Shown here: piece after piece, positions 1 to 10,268 of the stretch
Position numbering within the stretch: position 1 is the first letter of the stretch
How the letters are laid out: every line of letters starts with the position of its first letter
Source of the DNA: Undaria pinnatifida
Taxonomy: Eukaryota > Sar > Phaeophyceae > Laminariales > Alariaceae
Direction of reading: 5' to 3'
Assembly: GCA_012845835.1 (NCBI GenBank)
Contig: JABAKD010000012.1
Coordinates: 3,461,570 to 3,525,569 of the forward strand
DNA length: 64,000 nt
Program-made: the position numbers and the translations under genes
Notes under the pieces: model-generated
What the model saw: the letters and a program-made list of their open reading frames with translations, nothing else
The model's database searches: none
Told to the model about the DNA's origin: nothing

Positions 1-2
1 GC

Positions 3-611
3 GGCGGGGGTGGGGGTGGGGGTGGGGGTGGCGGCACTTATCCGAGTGCCGTGGCTATATCGGGGCCTGGTGCTACGAGCGGCGCGGAGGTTGCTACAGC
101 CGTGGACGACGATGACAACAATTGCATCGTGAGTTTACTTCTAGTTTCGCTGCCTTGAAAGCTATCGCACACTTATTCCAAGTAGCTTGTCCCCACAAAG
201 TGAGTGGGGGCATTTCTAAAGGGGGGCGGGTACGCAGCCGTCCCCTGAAGTGCACGCGTTATTTTTTTTTTTCGTTTCGCTGTTTTTTGTAATCGCATCG
301 ACCATGCGCGGTTTTTTTACGCGATGATTGGCGCGACCATTGCTGGTATGTTTGGACGCACTCTATTTCTAAGCAGGCTGTCCCCCAAACAGGGAAGGGA
401 GGGGGTGTGGGTCTGATGGAATTAGTCTTAGTCCTGCCCGCTGGCCGTGTCTGCTTTCCCGCAATCGCAGGTCTGCTTCGAGAGAAAGGTGGACTGCACG
501 CTCGTCCCCTGCGGCCACCACTGCTGCTGCCTAATTTGTGCCGCCCAGTTTGAGCAGTGCCCCGTGTGCCGCGCCGACGTGGAGCAAAAGATTAGGGCGA
601 TCAGCGTCTGA
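3..611 (+). CDS. RING-finger (C3HC4) protein, 3' end, two exons
   Basis: Two exons are visible: 3-128 (5' part lies outside the window) and 471-611 (stop TGA 609-611). Exon 1 starts in a Gly run, then a Thr/Ala/Ser-rich linker, an Asp/Asn stretch, and ends with C-I. Exon 2 resumes with V-C-F-E-R, giving C-I-V-C across the junction, then P-C-G-H-(3)-C-(2)-C and C-P-V-C-R. This is a C-terminal C3HC4 RING with the spacing of IAP/MULAN-type E3 ubiquitin ligases (known for the family); the zinc ligands are complete once spliced. The junction is phase 0 with GTGAGT donor and CGCAG acceptor. The inferred role is E3 ubiquitin ligase; substrate unknown. The N-terminal domain that would specify it is not in the window. 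Confidence 0.85.
129..470 (+). other. Intron splitting the RING domain
   Basis: Begins GTGAGT and ends CGCAATCGCAG; 342 bp, phase 0. It separates the first zinc-ligand pair (C-x2-C) so that one cysteine is in exon 1 and the other in exon 2, which strongly supports the splice. Contains T-rich and G-rich stretches, nothing else recognised. Confidence 0.85.
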
Positions 612-770
612 GGGCCACCTTGCATATTTGAGAGAAGTATTTGTGGTTGACTGACCTCTGCGAGAGGAGCTCTGGTTGGTTGACCTTCTGGGAAGGGGGA
701 CTATGGTTGATTTGACCCCCTGTGAGAGGAGCTATAGTTCATTGGCCTTCTTGAGAGGGGAAGTTCCAGA

Positions 771-822
771 AGTACTCCGTGTGCCGCGCCGACGTGGACC
801 TGGAGATAAGGGTCATCCGCCA
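771..822 (+). pseudogene. Decayed copy 1 of RING gene 3' end
   Basis: Repeats the last coding stretch of the RING gene: V-C-R-A-D-V then diverging residues (D-L-E-I-R-V-I). No stop at the equivalent place. It lacks the upstream cysteines and histidine, so it cannot be an alternative RING exon. Confidence 0.7.
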
Positions 823-978
823 TCCACGTCGCTGGGGAGCGGGGAGCTTTGTTTGACGTTTGAGACAGAAGTTATGTTTTGGTTAACCTTCTTGGAGGGG
901 AGCTATGATTAGTTTGACCCGCTGTAAGAAGCACTGCTGTGGTTGGTTGGCCTTCTTTGGGAGGGGCGGTTCGAAAAT

Positions 979-1032
979 TCCCCCGTGTGCCGCGCCGGCG
1001 TGGAGCTGAAGATGAAGGCCATCATTGCCCGA
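979..1032 (+). pseudogene. Decayed copy 2 of RING gene 3' end
   Basis: Encodes P-V-C-R-A-G-V-E-L-K-M-K-A-I, matching the RING C-terminus (P-V-C-R-A-D-V-E-Q-K-I-R-A-I) with substitutions; the stop codon is lost. Sits inside the minisatellite. Confidence 0.7.
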
Positions 1033-1345
1033 GGGGGAAGGTACTATGGTTGATTTGACCTTGATAGAAGAGGGGCTATGGTTGGTTGACCTTCGTTGTA
1101 AGGGGAGCTATGGTTGATTTGACCTATGTGAGAAGCTATGGTTAAGTTGGCGTATGGCAGAGGATTTATGGTTTGACTTGTGTGAGGGGTGCTATAGTTG
1201 ACTTGTGGGAGGGGAGCTATGTTTTGCTTCTGCAATGGGACGTATGGTTGATCTCTTGCAGGGAAGCTTTGGTCGACGTCTGGTAGAGGAACCATGGTTG
1301 ACCTTTTATGTGGGGAACATACATATGGTTGACCTAGTCAGATCG

Positions 1346-2040
1346 GCGGGAGGGGGATGTTGTGAGTATGGACTGGGCGTTGCTGCGCGAGAGATTGTGT
1401 TGGTCGGAGCGGCCGCCTGTAGGAGGTCGTATGTCGGGTGCTCGGGTGTGCGGCGAATTGATCTCGCCAGCTTGAACGGCTTCAGTGGTGAGCCATGGTT
1501 ATACCGTGGAACATACTAGATATTACCCCCTCCTTCGATGAATTTCCGACCCGAATTATTTCCAAAGCAGGAGGGGGGGGCAATAGCAGCGGAAATGGTC
1601 GCTTTGGAAGGATTTCGGCACGAACTAGATGTTTAATTTGACGCATCGGTCAGCGTTTGCACTATCCCCGATGTCGAGCAAACAGCTCGAAAATTCGTCC
1701 CACTCGTGTTGCACGGTATTTGATCGTTCCGTTGTTTGCGCGTTATTTTTGTTCTGGGGTGCAATGAACGGACCGAAAATTGGAACGGTACTTGGTGCGA
1801 TCAGTGGGACGGTTCCGCTGTGTGATACCGGTATGCGGTATGGTGGCCGATCTGCCGGTGTGGCAATCTCCTGTTTTTCAAGTTATAGCAGTTTTTCGCT
1901 TAGTAGTACCGAAATGCTTTGTACTTTAGTTCCAGGCAAAAACCCTGTGTCCCGAAACGTGGGTGGGTACGGTTCGTGACGGGTTTTAAGGAAGGGCTGG
2001 TCGATCGGGCCCAAGTTTGGTTTGGGAGTTTTCGTCATCA
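1346..2040. other. No recognised feature
   Basis: Between the minisatellite and the next repeat. Contains short open stretches but no motif, splice pattern or repeat that I can support. Confidence 0.5.
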
Positions 2041-2245
2041 TCGGTAGATGGATTTAGGATTGTTAATCTGTTGATCGATGGACTAGTAATGGTGGGTTGG
2101 CTAGTGAACTCTGTTGGCTTGATTGGTCGAGTGACTGTTGGGTTGATCGATGGACTAATCTCTATTCTCGGTTGATAGGCAAACCACAAATGGGCCGTTG
2201 ATCGATGGACTCTAAGCCTTGATCGGTGCACGATTGATATTCGAT
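2041..2245 (+). repeat. Degenerate TTGATCGATGGACT repeat
   Basis: The string GATCGATGGACTA or a close variant recurs several times at irregular 30-70 bp spacing (near 2073, 2148, 2195, 2219, 2246). Simple decayed minisatellite. Confidence 0.6.
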
Positions 2246-2824
2246 TCATGGACTATTCATTGTTGGCGTTGACATTTTTTTCTTGGACTACAGTAGTGCA
2301 AGACACCTATATGCTAGTATTTATCAGAAACGCCGGCCCAGGGCCTGTCCAGGCTGAAAAAATGTTTTTTGAGAATGTGTGCGTTCTACTGTAATAAAAA
2401 CTTCAGTACAACGACTCCCGATGTTTCTGTGTAAATATCGGCCTGTTAGTGATTGTTTTGTTGCTAATAAATAGTATGGTAGTGAGAGTCCTATAGTGTA
2501 AACGTATGGCCGACGAAGTACCCCACGAAAGTAGCCCATGCCATGCCACGAACAGTACCTGGTGTATGGCACGGTTATCGTCGACCCACACGCAGAAACG
2601 ACACCTGTATACATGGCGCGATTTTCTTCGTCTCTCATGCTCGATGGATTTGTTTGATGGATTGATTTGATTGACTTGTCGACGGGGACGGCCGCATGAG
2701 TTTTTTCCGCACCACAGACTCTCTCGGCGCATTCACAAAACCAAGCATGCATACAGGATTCACGACCGACCAAAGGGCAAAAAGAAACCACACGGAAATG
2801 GCCAAAGAACAACTGCCGTCAATG
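2246..2824. other. No recognised feature
   Basis: Unique-looking sequence with overlapping open frames on both strands that do not resemble a gene. Ends at a G-rich run (2828-2862). Confidence 0.45.
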
Positions 2825-2924
2825 GAACGGGGCGGGGGGGGGGGGGGGGGGAGGGGGGGGGGCGAGAGTTGCGGGGCGAAGCTTCAAAATTATTCGAAGT
2901 TGCGGCTAATTCTTATTGGGAGAG

Positions 2925-3112
2925 CAGGGGCCGCTCATGGCTATGGTTTTTCACGGATCTGCTCGCGGAAGGTTTCGAAACCTCGCGGGTCGAGTCCGGT
3001 CGTGTTCGAAGTCTCACGGGCTGGGTCGGGTCGGGTCAAGAGGGTTTCAAATCTCTCGGATCGGGTCGGGTCACCCTCAGCTGACCCGACCCGATCCGCG
3101 AAAAGCCCTGAT
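2925..3112 (+). repeat. GGGTC foldback array, copy 1
   Basis: GGGTCGGGTC units alternate with GGTTTC-AAATCTC spacers, followed by the complementary GACCCGACCCG arm and the tail AAAAGCCCTG. Same layout as 3850-4115 and 60098-60395, so a dispersed family rather than a simple microsatellite. Confidence 0.75.
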
Positions 3113-3640
3113 GAATATGGTGTATGATTTGTATGTGCACGCGCATCATTTTTCTTTCTTTCAGTTTTTTGTGTTGGCGTTTTTTGTGTGCGCGCTATTT
3201 TGGCGCGCGTATACAGTAGGGCATACGGCGGGTTTTAGACGCACGCACACACACAATATATATATCGGCTTTTAATCGTGCTACATACGAGCAAAATGAT
3301 TTTTGTTTGCCGGGCACGCTTTTTCTTTGACAGGGTGTTTTCGCCGACTGAACCGGTGGTGGGTCGGCTCGTGTTGCGCTGACCAATCACATCACAGAAC
3401 CATATTCTGCAACCGTTTCATTTTTGCGGGTGACGAGTTCACGCCATGTAACGAAACAGTGCGGTGGTAGCATTTGGTACAATAGCAGTAGTAGTTGGCG
3501 TAGGTTTTTCAATGGTCGTAGCATCATCGTCTATCTACAAAATGCCTGATACTATGTAGCGTTGTAGCACTCACTATCTGGATGGAAACATAAGGGCCAT
3601 TGAAGGGGTTAATATGCAGAACATAGCAGTTCTTACGTTT
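3113..3640. other. No recognised feature
   Basis: AT-rich start with short CA/TA stretches, then unique sequence. No gene seen. Confidence 0.45.
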
Positions 3641-3642
3641 CC

Positions 3643-3693
3643 CCCGTGTGCCGCGCAGACCTGGGGCAGAAAATGATGGCTACCAGCGTCTAA
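3643..3693 (+). pseudogene. Detached copy of RING gene 3' end with stop
   Basis: Seventeen codons from P-V-C-R to a TAA, the same length as the real gene end (P-V-C-R to TGA at 564-611), with substitutions (A-D-L-G-Q-K-M-M-A-T-S-V). About 3 kb downstream of the gene. Upstream RING residues are absent. Confidence 0.7.
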
Positions 3694-3849
3694 GAGCGAT
3701 CGAGAGGGAAGCGGGTTAGATTCCCGCGCTGGGGCATTTATATACACAACAAAATGCTCATTACGTTCCCGTCCGGTGCGGTAATGCCCTTGATCCGCGC
3801 TGCAGGCAGGCGTCAGAAGTCAGCAGCAGCACCGGCGTTGGTTTTTTCT

Positions 3850-4115
3850 TTTTGCGGGGTGGTTCGGGCCGGGTCAGGGGTTTTTCCACATCTCACCGAT
3901 CAGGTCGGGTCTGGTCAGAAGGTTTTCCAAATCTCACGGGCCGGGTTGGGTCAGATGTCGACAATTCAATGCTTTCAGGTCGGATCGGATCGGATCGGGT
4001 CGGGTCGGGTCGGGTCGGATCGGGTCGGATCGGATCGGATCGGTTCGGATCGGGTCACCCTAACCCGGCCCAACCCCACCCGAACCGCGAAGTTTGACCC
4101 GACCCGTGAACAGCC
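3850..4115 (+). repeat. GGGTC/GGATC foldback array, copy 2
   Basis: Starts with GGGCCGGGTC and spacers TTTTCC-A-ATCTCAC, then a dense run of GGGTC and GGATC pentamers at 3978-4057, then the opposite-strand arm (CCCGAACC, GACCCGACCC) ending AACAGCCCTG. Confidence 0.75.
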
Positions 4116-4917
4116 CTGTGGTTTTCTGCCTTTGGTTCGCGCCGAGATAGCGATTTTGTTTTTCCGTCCATTTTTCTTAAATCGTCTCACCTGGTGCTGT
4201 ACGCTCTATGTAGCAGTTTTTCGATCTCCTGAGTGGTAAATGATTTGAGCTTTCCTCATCAGGTTCCTTTTTTTGTGGGCCAGACACAGACCTAGGCCGG
4301 ACTGAATTTGGTTCTTGCAACTCTCTCTTTCTCTCTCTCTTTCTTTCTCTCTCTCTTTCTTTCTCTCTCTCTGTCCTTGCCATCGTGCCATCGTTCAATG
4401 TATCGCGTAGCTTGCAACACGAACGGCAAATTACTCTCTTGTCAGAGCTGATTTCGTGCGTTTTCCGTTTTGTTTTATTTTTATGAAAAGAAAAGAGCGC
4501 GCTTTTTTTGTTTTTCGCAAAACAGAGCTTGTAATTCGTGCACAGTGCAATCGTACGGTAGCCTAGGGGGGTTCCCTTTTGGGCACGTTTTTTTCAGTGC
4601 CCAGGGCGCTCGGTGTCACTCACGCGAGTGACCCCCCCCCCCTGCTCCTTGCCCTGTTCCTTGCGGTCAAAGCAGGCTTTCGCTATGCTGTTCGAAATTC
4701 TCGATGTTAATACGAAAAGGGATGGTTGTCTACGCGGCATCGGTCAACAAAATCGCCGAACGTGTTTTTGTCAGTGAGATGGTACAGAGTCACTCGCACG
4801 ACTGGCTCAAAATTGGGGGTGCCCGCCCACCGTAGCCTTGATCCAATAGTGATTGCAACTTATGGGATCCGAAGGGTGCGCCAGCTAGCGCTGGGTTGCG
4901 AAAGCAACTGAGTTAAA
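4116..4917. other. Microsatellite and a short hairpin; no gene
   Basis: A CTTT/CTCT microsatellite lies at 4319-4373. At 4610-4635 the palindrome GTCACTC-ACGC-GAGTGAC is followed by a C-run; a near-identical block recurs at 22006-22062. Otherwise unique sequence. Confidence 0.55.
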
Positions 4918-5020
4918 TCGACACACGACGCGTATGAAAATACGTGGAAGTGTGGTGAGCTTAATTTTAAGCTTTGTTGTTTTACCCCATCCGCCGGAGG
5001 ATGAAAAAAAAAAAAAAAAA
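4918..5020 (+). repeat. Family F poly(A) hairpin element, copy 1
   Basis: Three successive small hairpins: CGTAT-GAAA-ATACG (4931-4944), AGCTTAA-TT-TTAAGCT (4958-4973) and CATCC-GCCGGA-GGATG (4988-5003), then a 17-base A run. The fixed hairpin followed directly by poly(A) suggests an RNA-derived retroposon 3' end. Copies: 40958-41050, 45935-46025, 51453-51527, 60786-60859. Confidence 0.7.
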
Positions 5021-5250
5021 TCCAGTGTAGCTCTGTAATAATACACCAGGTATGCAGGAACAACGCATACCACGGGTAAAATGTCCGGGCTTATCCCAGT
5101 TTTGGGAAGGGGGGGGGGGGGTACTTGGAGTTAATGTGGAATATTCTGTGTACACGACGCGTGACTTAATGAAGGCAGGAATCTGCAACCACCATATACG
5201 AGAGCATTATACTCGAACACAACATCATGCGAAATATATGTACCCACCAC

Positions 5251-5646
5251 GACGCGTGCTACACGAAATAGAGGTGTGCACCACTTTTTTTCTGAGGTTC
5301 CTCGATTTTTGGGAGCTTAAGACACATCCCCCCGAAAAATGATTTGTTGTAGAAAAACATAAAACTGCGATGATACTTTCGGATGAAAAATCCTACACAC
5401 CTGTATGTCCTAGGCACACAAAACAAGAATCATGAACAAAAAAGAATGGCCTATTATTTTTTTTTGTCCCCGGACGACTTTGGGTTAAGGAGCCCCCGTG
5501 ATTTTAAAAACCTTTTTTTCGCCAAAAAAAGGTGTACCTTAATACCTCTATCGTAGCACGCGCCAAAAAAATGTATACCTTAGTACCTCTATCGTAGCAC
5601 GCGCCAAAAAAAGGTATATCTTAATACCTCTATCGTAGCACGCGTC
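5251..5646 (+). mobile_element. Family H foldback element, copy 1
   Basis: Left end GACGCGTGCTAC then TAGAGGTG; right end TCTATCGTAGCACGCGTC, its inverted form, so terminal inverted repeats of about 20 bp. Inside: the GGGAGCTTAAGAC block, an A/T-rich part, and the GACGACTTTGGGTTAAGGAGC unit. The right end is itself triplicated in about 48-bp steps (5530-5646). No coding capacity: a MITE-like, non-autonomous element. Confidence 0.7.
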
Positions 5647-5810
5647 CCAAGTAGTAGTAACCGTACCTCCACCATATACCAAGATATGAAATGGCGATTT
5701 TTACTGTGCTGGAGATCCGAAAATAACCCCTCACACTCAGATAGTTGACGATGCGTCGACGGCCTGAGATGTCCTTTTCCGCAAGAATAGTGGTCTATCC
5801 CCACGCGCTA

Positions 5811-5916
5811 TTACGGGGGACCTTAGTAAATAGGACCTGACGGTGGACACAAAAGTCTATATATTCATCTACTTTTACTAACAATATTTGGTCCTATTTA
5901 CTATCGTCCTCCGTAA
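5811..5916. mobile_element. MITE M1, copy 1 (TA target site)
   Basis: Inverted ends TTACGGGGGACC...AATAGGACC and GGTCCTATT...GGTCCTCCGTAA, about 27 bp each with about 3 mismatches, around an AT-rich centre. Flanked by TA on both sides (5809-5810, 5917-5918), as for Tc1/mariner-type insertion (family knowledge). Other copies: 27511-27607, 37627-37731, 43467-43571. Confidence 0.85.
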
Positions 5917-5918
5917 TA

Positions 5919-6641
5919 ATAGGGACGCAGCAGAAGTTTCTGAGAGAAAATTATGAGGTCCTAGATCACGAGGAGCAGGGCTCAATATCTCGCCCGACGA
6001 AACATTTTACTTCGAGAAGAAGAAGAGGCATTCGTTCGCGCATCATCCCGACCAACACTTTGTATGTATGTGCATACTCTTCTTGTCCTCAAATAAAGCA
6101 AACACTCTCGTGTACATGGAACTATTATATCGTGCTGACCGATAGTCCCAATTTTTGCTTGTACTGGGTACGGGGGGCTATATGGATGACGGTACGCGCG
6201 CCACCACACCACGTGTGTCGTGAGAAACAGTGCGCAGGTGATAGACGCGTGGTCGTCCCCACTTCGCCCGAAAACGTAGAAGGTCGACCGCTCCCCGCTT
6301 TTGCCGGAAAAGGTCACACCGCCATTGCCCGGCATATATATGCACTACAACACCTGTTGAGGGGCGCGTGCGTAATGGAGTGCACTCTCTCCGTAGTAGA
6401 AGGGTAGTTTATAGGTTCGACGTGAAACCATGTCATAGTTTTGAGGTGAAACCACGTACGTGCTATTAGATGCCACGCTCACGTCAAGGCCATCATAGAT
6501 TGGGCGATAATAATGTAGTAGCTGACGATGCTGGGACACGCAGGACGCCCCTCATCTCACTACCCTGCGCACTACCGCGCCTAGCCCTGTTTCGTCTGTG
6601 TTTTATCATTCTATATAGGGAAATGATGCATAAAGCTTGAG
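5919..6641. other. No recognised feature
   Basis: Short open frames on both strands but no domain, repeat or splice pattern that I recognise. Confidence 0.45.
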
Positions 6642-6645
6642 CCTA

Positions 6646-7231
6646 TGTTATAAGGCTTCGTTTGGGTAACGTATCTTAACACTAGCCCACCCTGATGAGT
6701 CGCATATATATATGCAGAAATATGGGAGATTCGGGGAAACTCCGGTTCTTCGAACTTGATAAATATTTTCCCCGGTATACCCAGGAAATGAAACGGCTTG
6801 TATGTATTGACAGGTCCGCCCTGTTAAGACACGGCCTCGAAAGAAAGGCCTGTAATTATCCGAATTTGAGACCATTTGGATGGGTTTCGTATGATATGGT
6901 TGGCGGTTTATATTCGGGAAAGTTAGGAAGTAGATCGGAGACACGTGCCTTCGATCTCAGAAGCTATCCCGGGCTCTCTGGTGGAAACGAATAAAGCTAC
7001 ATCTCTGCGAAGGAAACGAAAGTCGAGTACTCTCCGAGGACCTGCTCAATTGGCAGACCTGCAGGGGGCACTCTGTGTCCCCACCTTTAATTTAACAGCC
7101 CGTATATCCGGCCGATCTGGTATCCCGCCGTTTCAGGGGGGGAGAGTGTTATAAGGCTTAGTTTGGGTAAGGCTATTGGTTAACCTTTTGCAAGCGGTCA
7201 AACGGACTAATACCCCACTAATGCCTTAACA
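6646..7231 (+). mobile_element. TRIM-like mini-LTR element, copy 1 (interrupted)
   Basis: Starts TGTTATAAGG and ends CCTTAACA, flanked by the 4-bp duplication CCTA (6642-6645, 7232-7235). The 3' LTR (7147-7231) is complete and preceded by a purine tract CAGGGGGGGAGAG. The 5' LTR has been shortened (6646-6681) and the internal tRNA-like part is gone. A second element (6822-7097) sits inside it. No coding sequence. Confidence 0.8.
6822..7097 (-). mobile_element. 276-bp TG..CA element nested in the TRIM (solo-LTR-like)
   Basis: The intact TRIM at 59.9 kb reads GGTCCGCCCGTATATCC; here that site is split and GCCC is duplicated (6818-6821, 7098-7101). The insert starts TG and ends CA. A second copy in the other orientation is at 30350-30624, 275 bp, with its own 4-bp duplication. 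This is the pattern of a solo LTR. It includes a D-arm-like GCTCAATTGGCAGA stretch. Confidence 0.75.
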
Positions 7232-7845
7232 CCTATCTATCCAGCGAGCCATGATGAGGAGAGACCAACCAAAGACACCGGAATCCATGACGGGCACGCT
7301 TCCCAACACCGACCAACCACGCATCCCCCACTCGGAGTACTGTCACACGCACGACGTACGTGCCCATTTTTTTTTGGAGGGCTTTCTTTCCCCAAAAAAG
7401 TGATCTTGATAAAAAAACGTAGGGTGCAACCCGGACGCGTGCTACCCCACCCCACCCCACCCCACACGCATCTGAAAAAGTGATTTTGATGAAAAAAAAA
7501 TGAAGGTGCTACGATAGAGGTAGGTGTACCTTTTTTTGGCTTTTTCGTTTCTGAATGACGGGCCTTCTTCTTAACCCTGTTTTTTTTTTTTTTTTTGTCC
7601 CGGAAAAACGTCATTTTTGCTCTTTTTCAATCTGATTTTTTTCGTGCACCCACACAGCAGTGAGTGGCCATGTGGGTTTGTCACTGATATTATATGGGGT
7701 TGCACTTTGCAGCTAGTTTCAAAGTCAAAATTAATGAGTGAGGTTTGGAGCGCTTCTCAATTCAACAACCTTGCAGAGGGGAGAGGGGGAGAAAATAAAT
7801 GATGCACCTCTATGGTAGCATACCTTATAAAACCGCAACCCTAAC
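7232..7845. other. Repeat debris, no gene
   Basis: Holds a partial H end (about 7500-7560, TACGATAGAGGT then TTTTTTTGGC) and T-runs. A CCCCACC run lies at 7443-7464. Otherwise nothing recognised. Confidence 0.5.
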
Positions 7846-7996
7846 CCGGACGCGTGCTACGATAGAGGTAGGTATACCTTTTTTTGGCTTTTTTCGTTTC
7901 TGAATGACGGGGCCCCTTTAGAGCCCCAAAATCCCTCCCTATACTAAATTCAAGTAATTTTTCCCCACAAGGGTTTTCCAGTCGTGAAGGCGTTAA
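7846..7996. mobile_element. Truncated H end joined to a TTAA MITE (M2)
   Basis: 7846-7911 is an H terminus (GACGCGTGCTACGATAGAGG, then GGTATACC, TTTTGGC and TGAATGACGG). It runs directly into M2 (CCCCTTTAGAGCCCC ... GGCGTTAA, 7912-7996). M2 has inserted in or abuts the H fragment. Confidence 0.6.
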
Positions 7997-8282
7997 CCCA
8001 TTGTTTTATTGGTCCCGGGAAAAATGTCGTCTTTAGCTCTTTTTCAGTCTGTTTTTTTTTTTCGTGTACCTACTCAGAGGCCATGTGGGTTTGTCATAGA
8101 TCGGGTTGCATTTTTTAGCTGTTGAAGTCAAAATTAGTGAGTGAGGTTTTGGAGCTCCTCAAGCCAACAAACAGCCTTGAAGGGAGGGGAATATATATAT
8201 ATATGTATATCTTGATGCAACTCTATCGTAGCAAATGTCCCCGATTAACCTACCCATCCTGCCCGGGGTACGGTATACATTT

Positions 8283-8480
8283 TGGATGAAAAATCGACGA
8301 GCAGTTTGGGATTGCTGAACCCTATGCGCGTGATGAAAATCGAAGGCAATAGAAAAATCGGGGGGGGGGAAAGGGACGACACGTGTACCTGTGACCACGG
8401 CTTGTCCAGAAGCTGGAAGCCAGAAGCTGGAAAATAGAGATGTGTGTGGACAAGAAAAACAAAAAAAAACAAGAAAACAA
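8283..8480 (+). mobile_element. SINE1, 5'-truncated
   Basis: Matches the 3' two thirds of the full SINE1 copies (12192 and 43652): GATGAAAAATCGACGAGCAG, GGGATTGCTGAACCCTATGCG, then CCACGGCTTGTCCAGAAGCTGG and an A-rich tail at 8455-8480. The tRNA-like head is missing, as usual for truncated retroposons. Confidence 0.7.
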
Positions 8481-8551
8481 AACAAAACATTTGATGAAAA
8501 ATCGACGAGCAGTGGGTTGACAAACAACATTTGATGAAAAATCGACGAGCA

Positions 8552-9228
8552 GTGGGGTGCACCCCTTTTTTCTCTGAGTTTTTTTCCTCAATTTTGGGCG
8601 CTTTAAGACCTCTCCCAAAGGCTGATTCGGAGGTTGAGAAAAGTAAAACTGCTATAATCCCGGATGAAAAATCCCATGGCCTAGGGACACAACGAGAATC
8701 ACCATGCAAAAAAGAAAAATGGCCTTTTTTTCCGACGATTTTGGGTTAAGGAGCCCCCCCGTCATTTTAGAAACAATTTTCGCCAAAAAAAGGTATACCT
8801 TAATGCCTCTGTTTGCGACGATTTTGGGTCAAGGAGCCCCCCCCGTCATTCAGAAACCATTTTCGCCAAAAAACGGTATACCTTACCACCTCTATCTCCG
8901 ACGATTGTGGGTTAAGGAGCCCCCCCGTCAATTAGAAATCATTTTCGCCAAAAAACGGTATACCTTAATATATCTATTTCCGACAATCTTGGGTGAAGGA
9001 GCAAAGTCATTGAGAAACCATTTTCGCCAAAAAACGGTTTACCTTAATATATCTATTTCCGACAATTTTGGGTTAAGGAGCAATGTCATTCAGAAACCAT
9101 TTTCGCCAAAAAACGGTATACCTTAACACCTCCATTTCCGACGATTGAGGGTCAAAGAGCCCCCCCCCCCGTCATTCAGAAACCATTTTAGCCAAAAAAA
9201 CGGCATACCTCTATCTCGTAGCACGCGT
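8552..9228 (+). mobile_element. Family H element with 6 internal units
   Basis: Left part GGTGCACCCC, CTCAATTTTGGGCGCTTTAAG and CATGGCC as in other H copies; right end ATACCTCTATCTCGTAGCACGCG. The GACGATTTTGGGTTAAGGAGC ... GGTATACCTTA unit is present six times at about 80-bp steps (near 8732, 8818, 8900, 8980, 9060, 9140). Confidence 0.75.
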
Positions 9229-9840
9229 CTTTTTTTTTCTTTCCTTTTTTTTGGGGGGGGGTGGTGGAGGGAATCCTCACTCAAGAAGCTCTATATACCA
9301 CAGGTACATATCATCGAAAAACTACTTTTTTGGAGCACGCCGAAAAAATTTTAAATGGCAATCCGATGAAGAAACCCGTGACCCAGGTACGGGTAATTAT
9401 GAACAAAACAATCATTTTGTTCAACGAGAATGGCCGATTTCCGACGATATTGAGAATGGCCGATTTCCGACGATATTGATTGGGGGATTTTGGGTTAACG
9501 AGCCCCGTCATTCAGAAAAAAAAAAAAAATCATCGTAGCACAAAAGTGCTACCCTCTAGCGTAGCACGCGTCTTTTTTTTACGATAGCCTCCCCTGCAAA
9601 AACCAGCGATTTTTTTCTTTAACGAACGTTTTCATCGCTGCTCGACACAACAAGGAAGGATACTGCCCTGTTGACAAAAAGAAAGTACCCTCCACCTATT
9701 TTCTTGTTTTGTGAAGGGCTAACAAGCAATGACGTCGGGGTGGCAAGGAAGGGGCGAAGTATTTCAGAAGATACGGCCAGGAGCTGGTTTATCAAAACCG
9801 GCGATTGTAGAGCGCCATAGAAAAGCTTGGGGGGGCTACC
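9229..9840 (+). repeat. Mixed H debris and family G repeat
   Basis: 9420-9575 is broken H sequence (CGACGATATTG, GTTAACGAGCCCCGTCATTCAG, GTAGCACGCGTC). 9600-9830 is another dispersed repeat: TTTCTTTAACGAACG ... CCAGGAGCTGGTTT-AAAACCGGCGATT, also at 18320-18515 and 24720-25390 in part. Confidence 0.55.
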
Positions 9841-9975
9841 GTAAACCGACTCCTGTGCGCGATAAAAATTGAAGGCAAGAAGAGCCGGAGGGGAGAGAAA
9901 GGACGACACGTACCTGTGACCACCGCTTGTCCTTGCAGAAAGAGCTGGAAAAAAAGAGAAAAAAAAGACGGTGGG
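9838..9975 (+). mobile_element. SINE1, 5'-truncated
   Basis: GCGCGATAAAAATTGAAGGCAAG, then CCTGTGACCACCGCTTGTCC, AGAGCTGG and an A-rich tail. Only the 3' part of SINE1 is present. Confidence 0.65.
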
Positions 9976-10197
9976 GAGGGGGTTATTTATTTATTTATTT
10001 TGTAATGACTCGGGGTTGCTCGTGCGATTTTGACCCACCCCCCCCCTCCCCCCTTCCTCCCTTTTCCTTCACGGTCTTTAGCTTCAACACGGTCCTCCTC
10101 TTGTAACACGATCGAGATATGAACCCGGGTCATGGAATCGTTAGAAGAAGCTGTCACACGCTGAACTGGCAACTAAATCGTCTCATCAGCATATATA

Positions 10198-10268
10198 CAG
10201 CTTGCAAAGATGAGTTTCGACGAAATCTTCGATCTCACAGCTGGAGTGTATTTTCATATTTTATAATA
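10198..10268 (-). repeat. Family B hairpin, short copy
   Basis: Reverse-strand copy of the CAGCTGTGAGATCGA ... TCGAAACTCATCTTTGCAAGCTG hairpin with the A-rich leader. See 42442 for the structure. Confidence 0.7.

Larger units (their letters stand above)
640..1345 (+). repeat. Degenerate ~25-35 bp minisatellite
   Basis: Irregular repeats of the theme GAGCTATGGTTGATTTGACC with GAGAGG spacers, over about 700 bp directly after the RING gene stop. Units vary in length and sequence. Two fragments of RING coding sequence are embedded in it (771-822 and 979-1032). Confidence 0.8.

Noticed and set aside
3711-3737. T-arm-like GCGGG-TTAGATT-CCCGC suggesting a tRNA gene
   Set aside because: No D-arm, anticodon arm or acceptor partner is present upstream, where the RING remnant lies.
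6693-6730. CTGATGAG...GAAA resembling a hammerhead core
   Set aside because: The intervening stem does not close next to the core bases and no stems I and III can be formed; chance match within the TRIM.
10198-10268. Hammerhead ribozyme in family B (GATGAG...CGAAA on the reverse strand)
   Set aside because: The essential C and U before GAUGA are A in the copies, and other copies also change the GAAA part. The hairpin is real but not a hammerhead.
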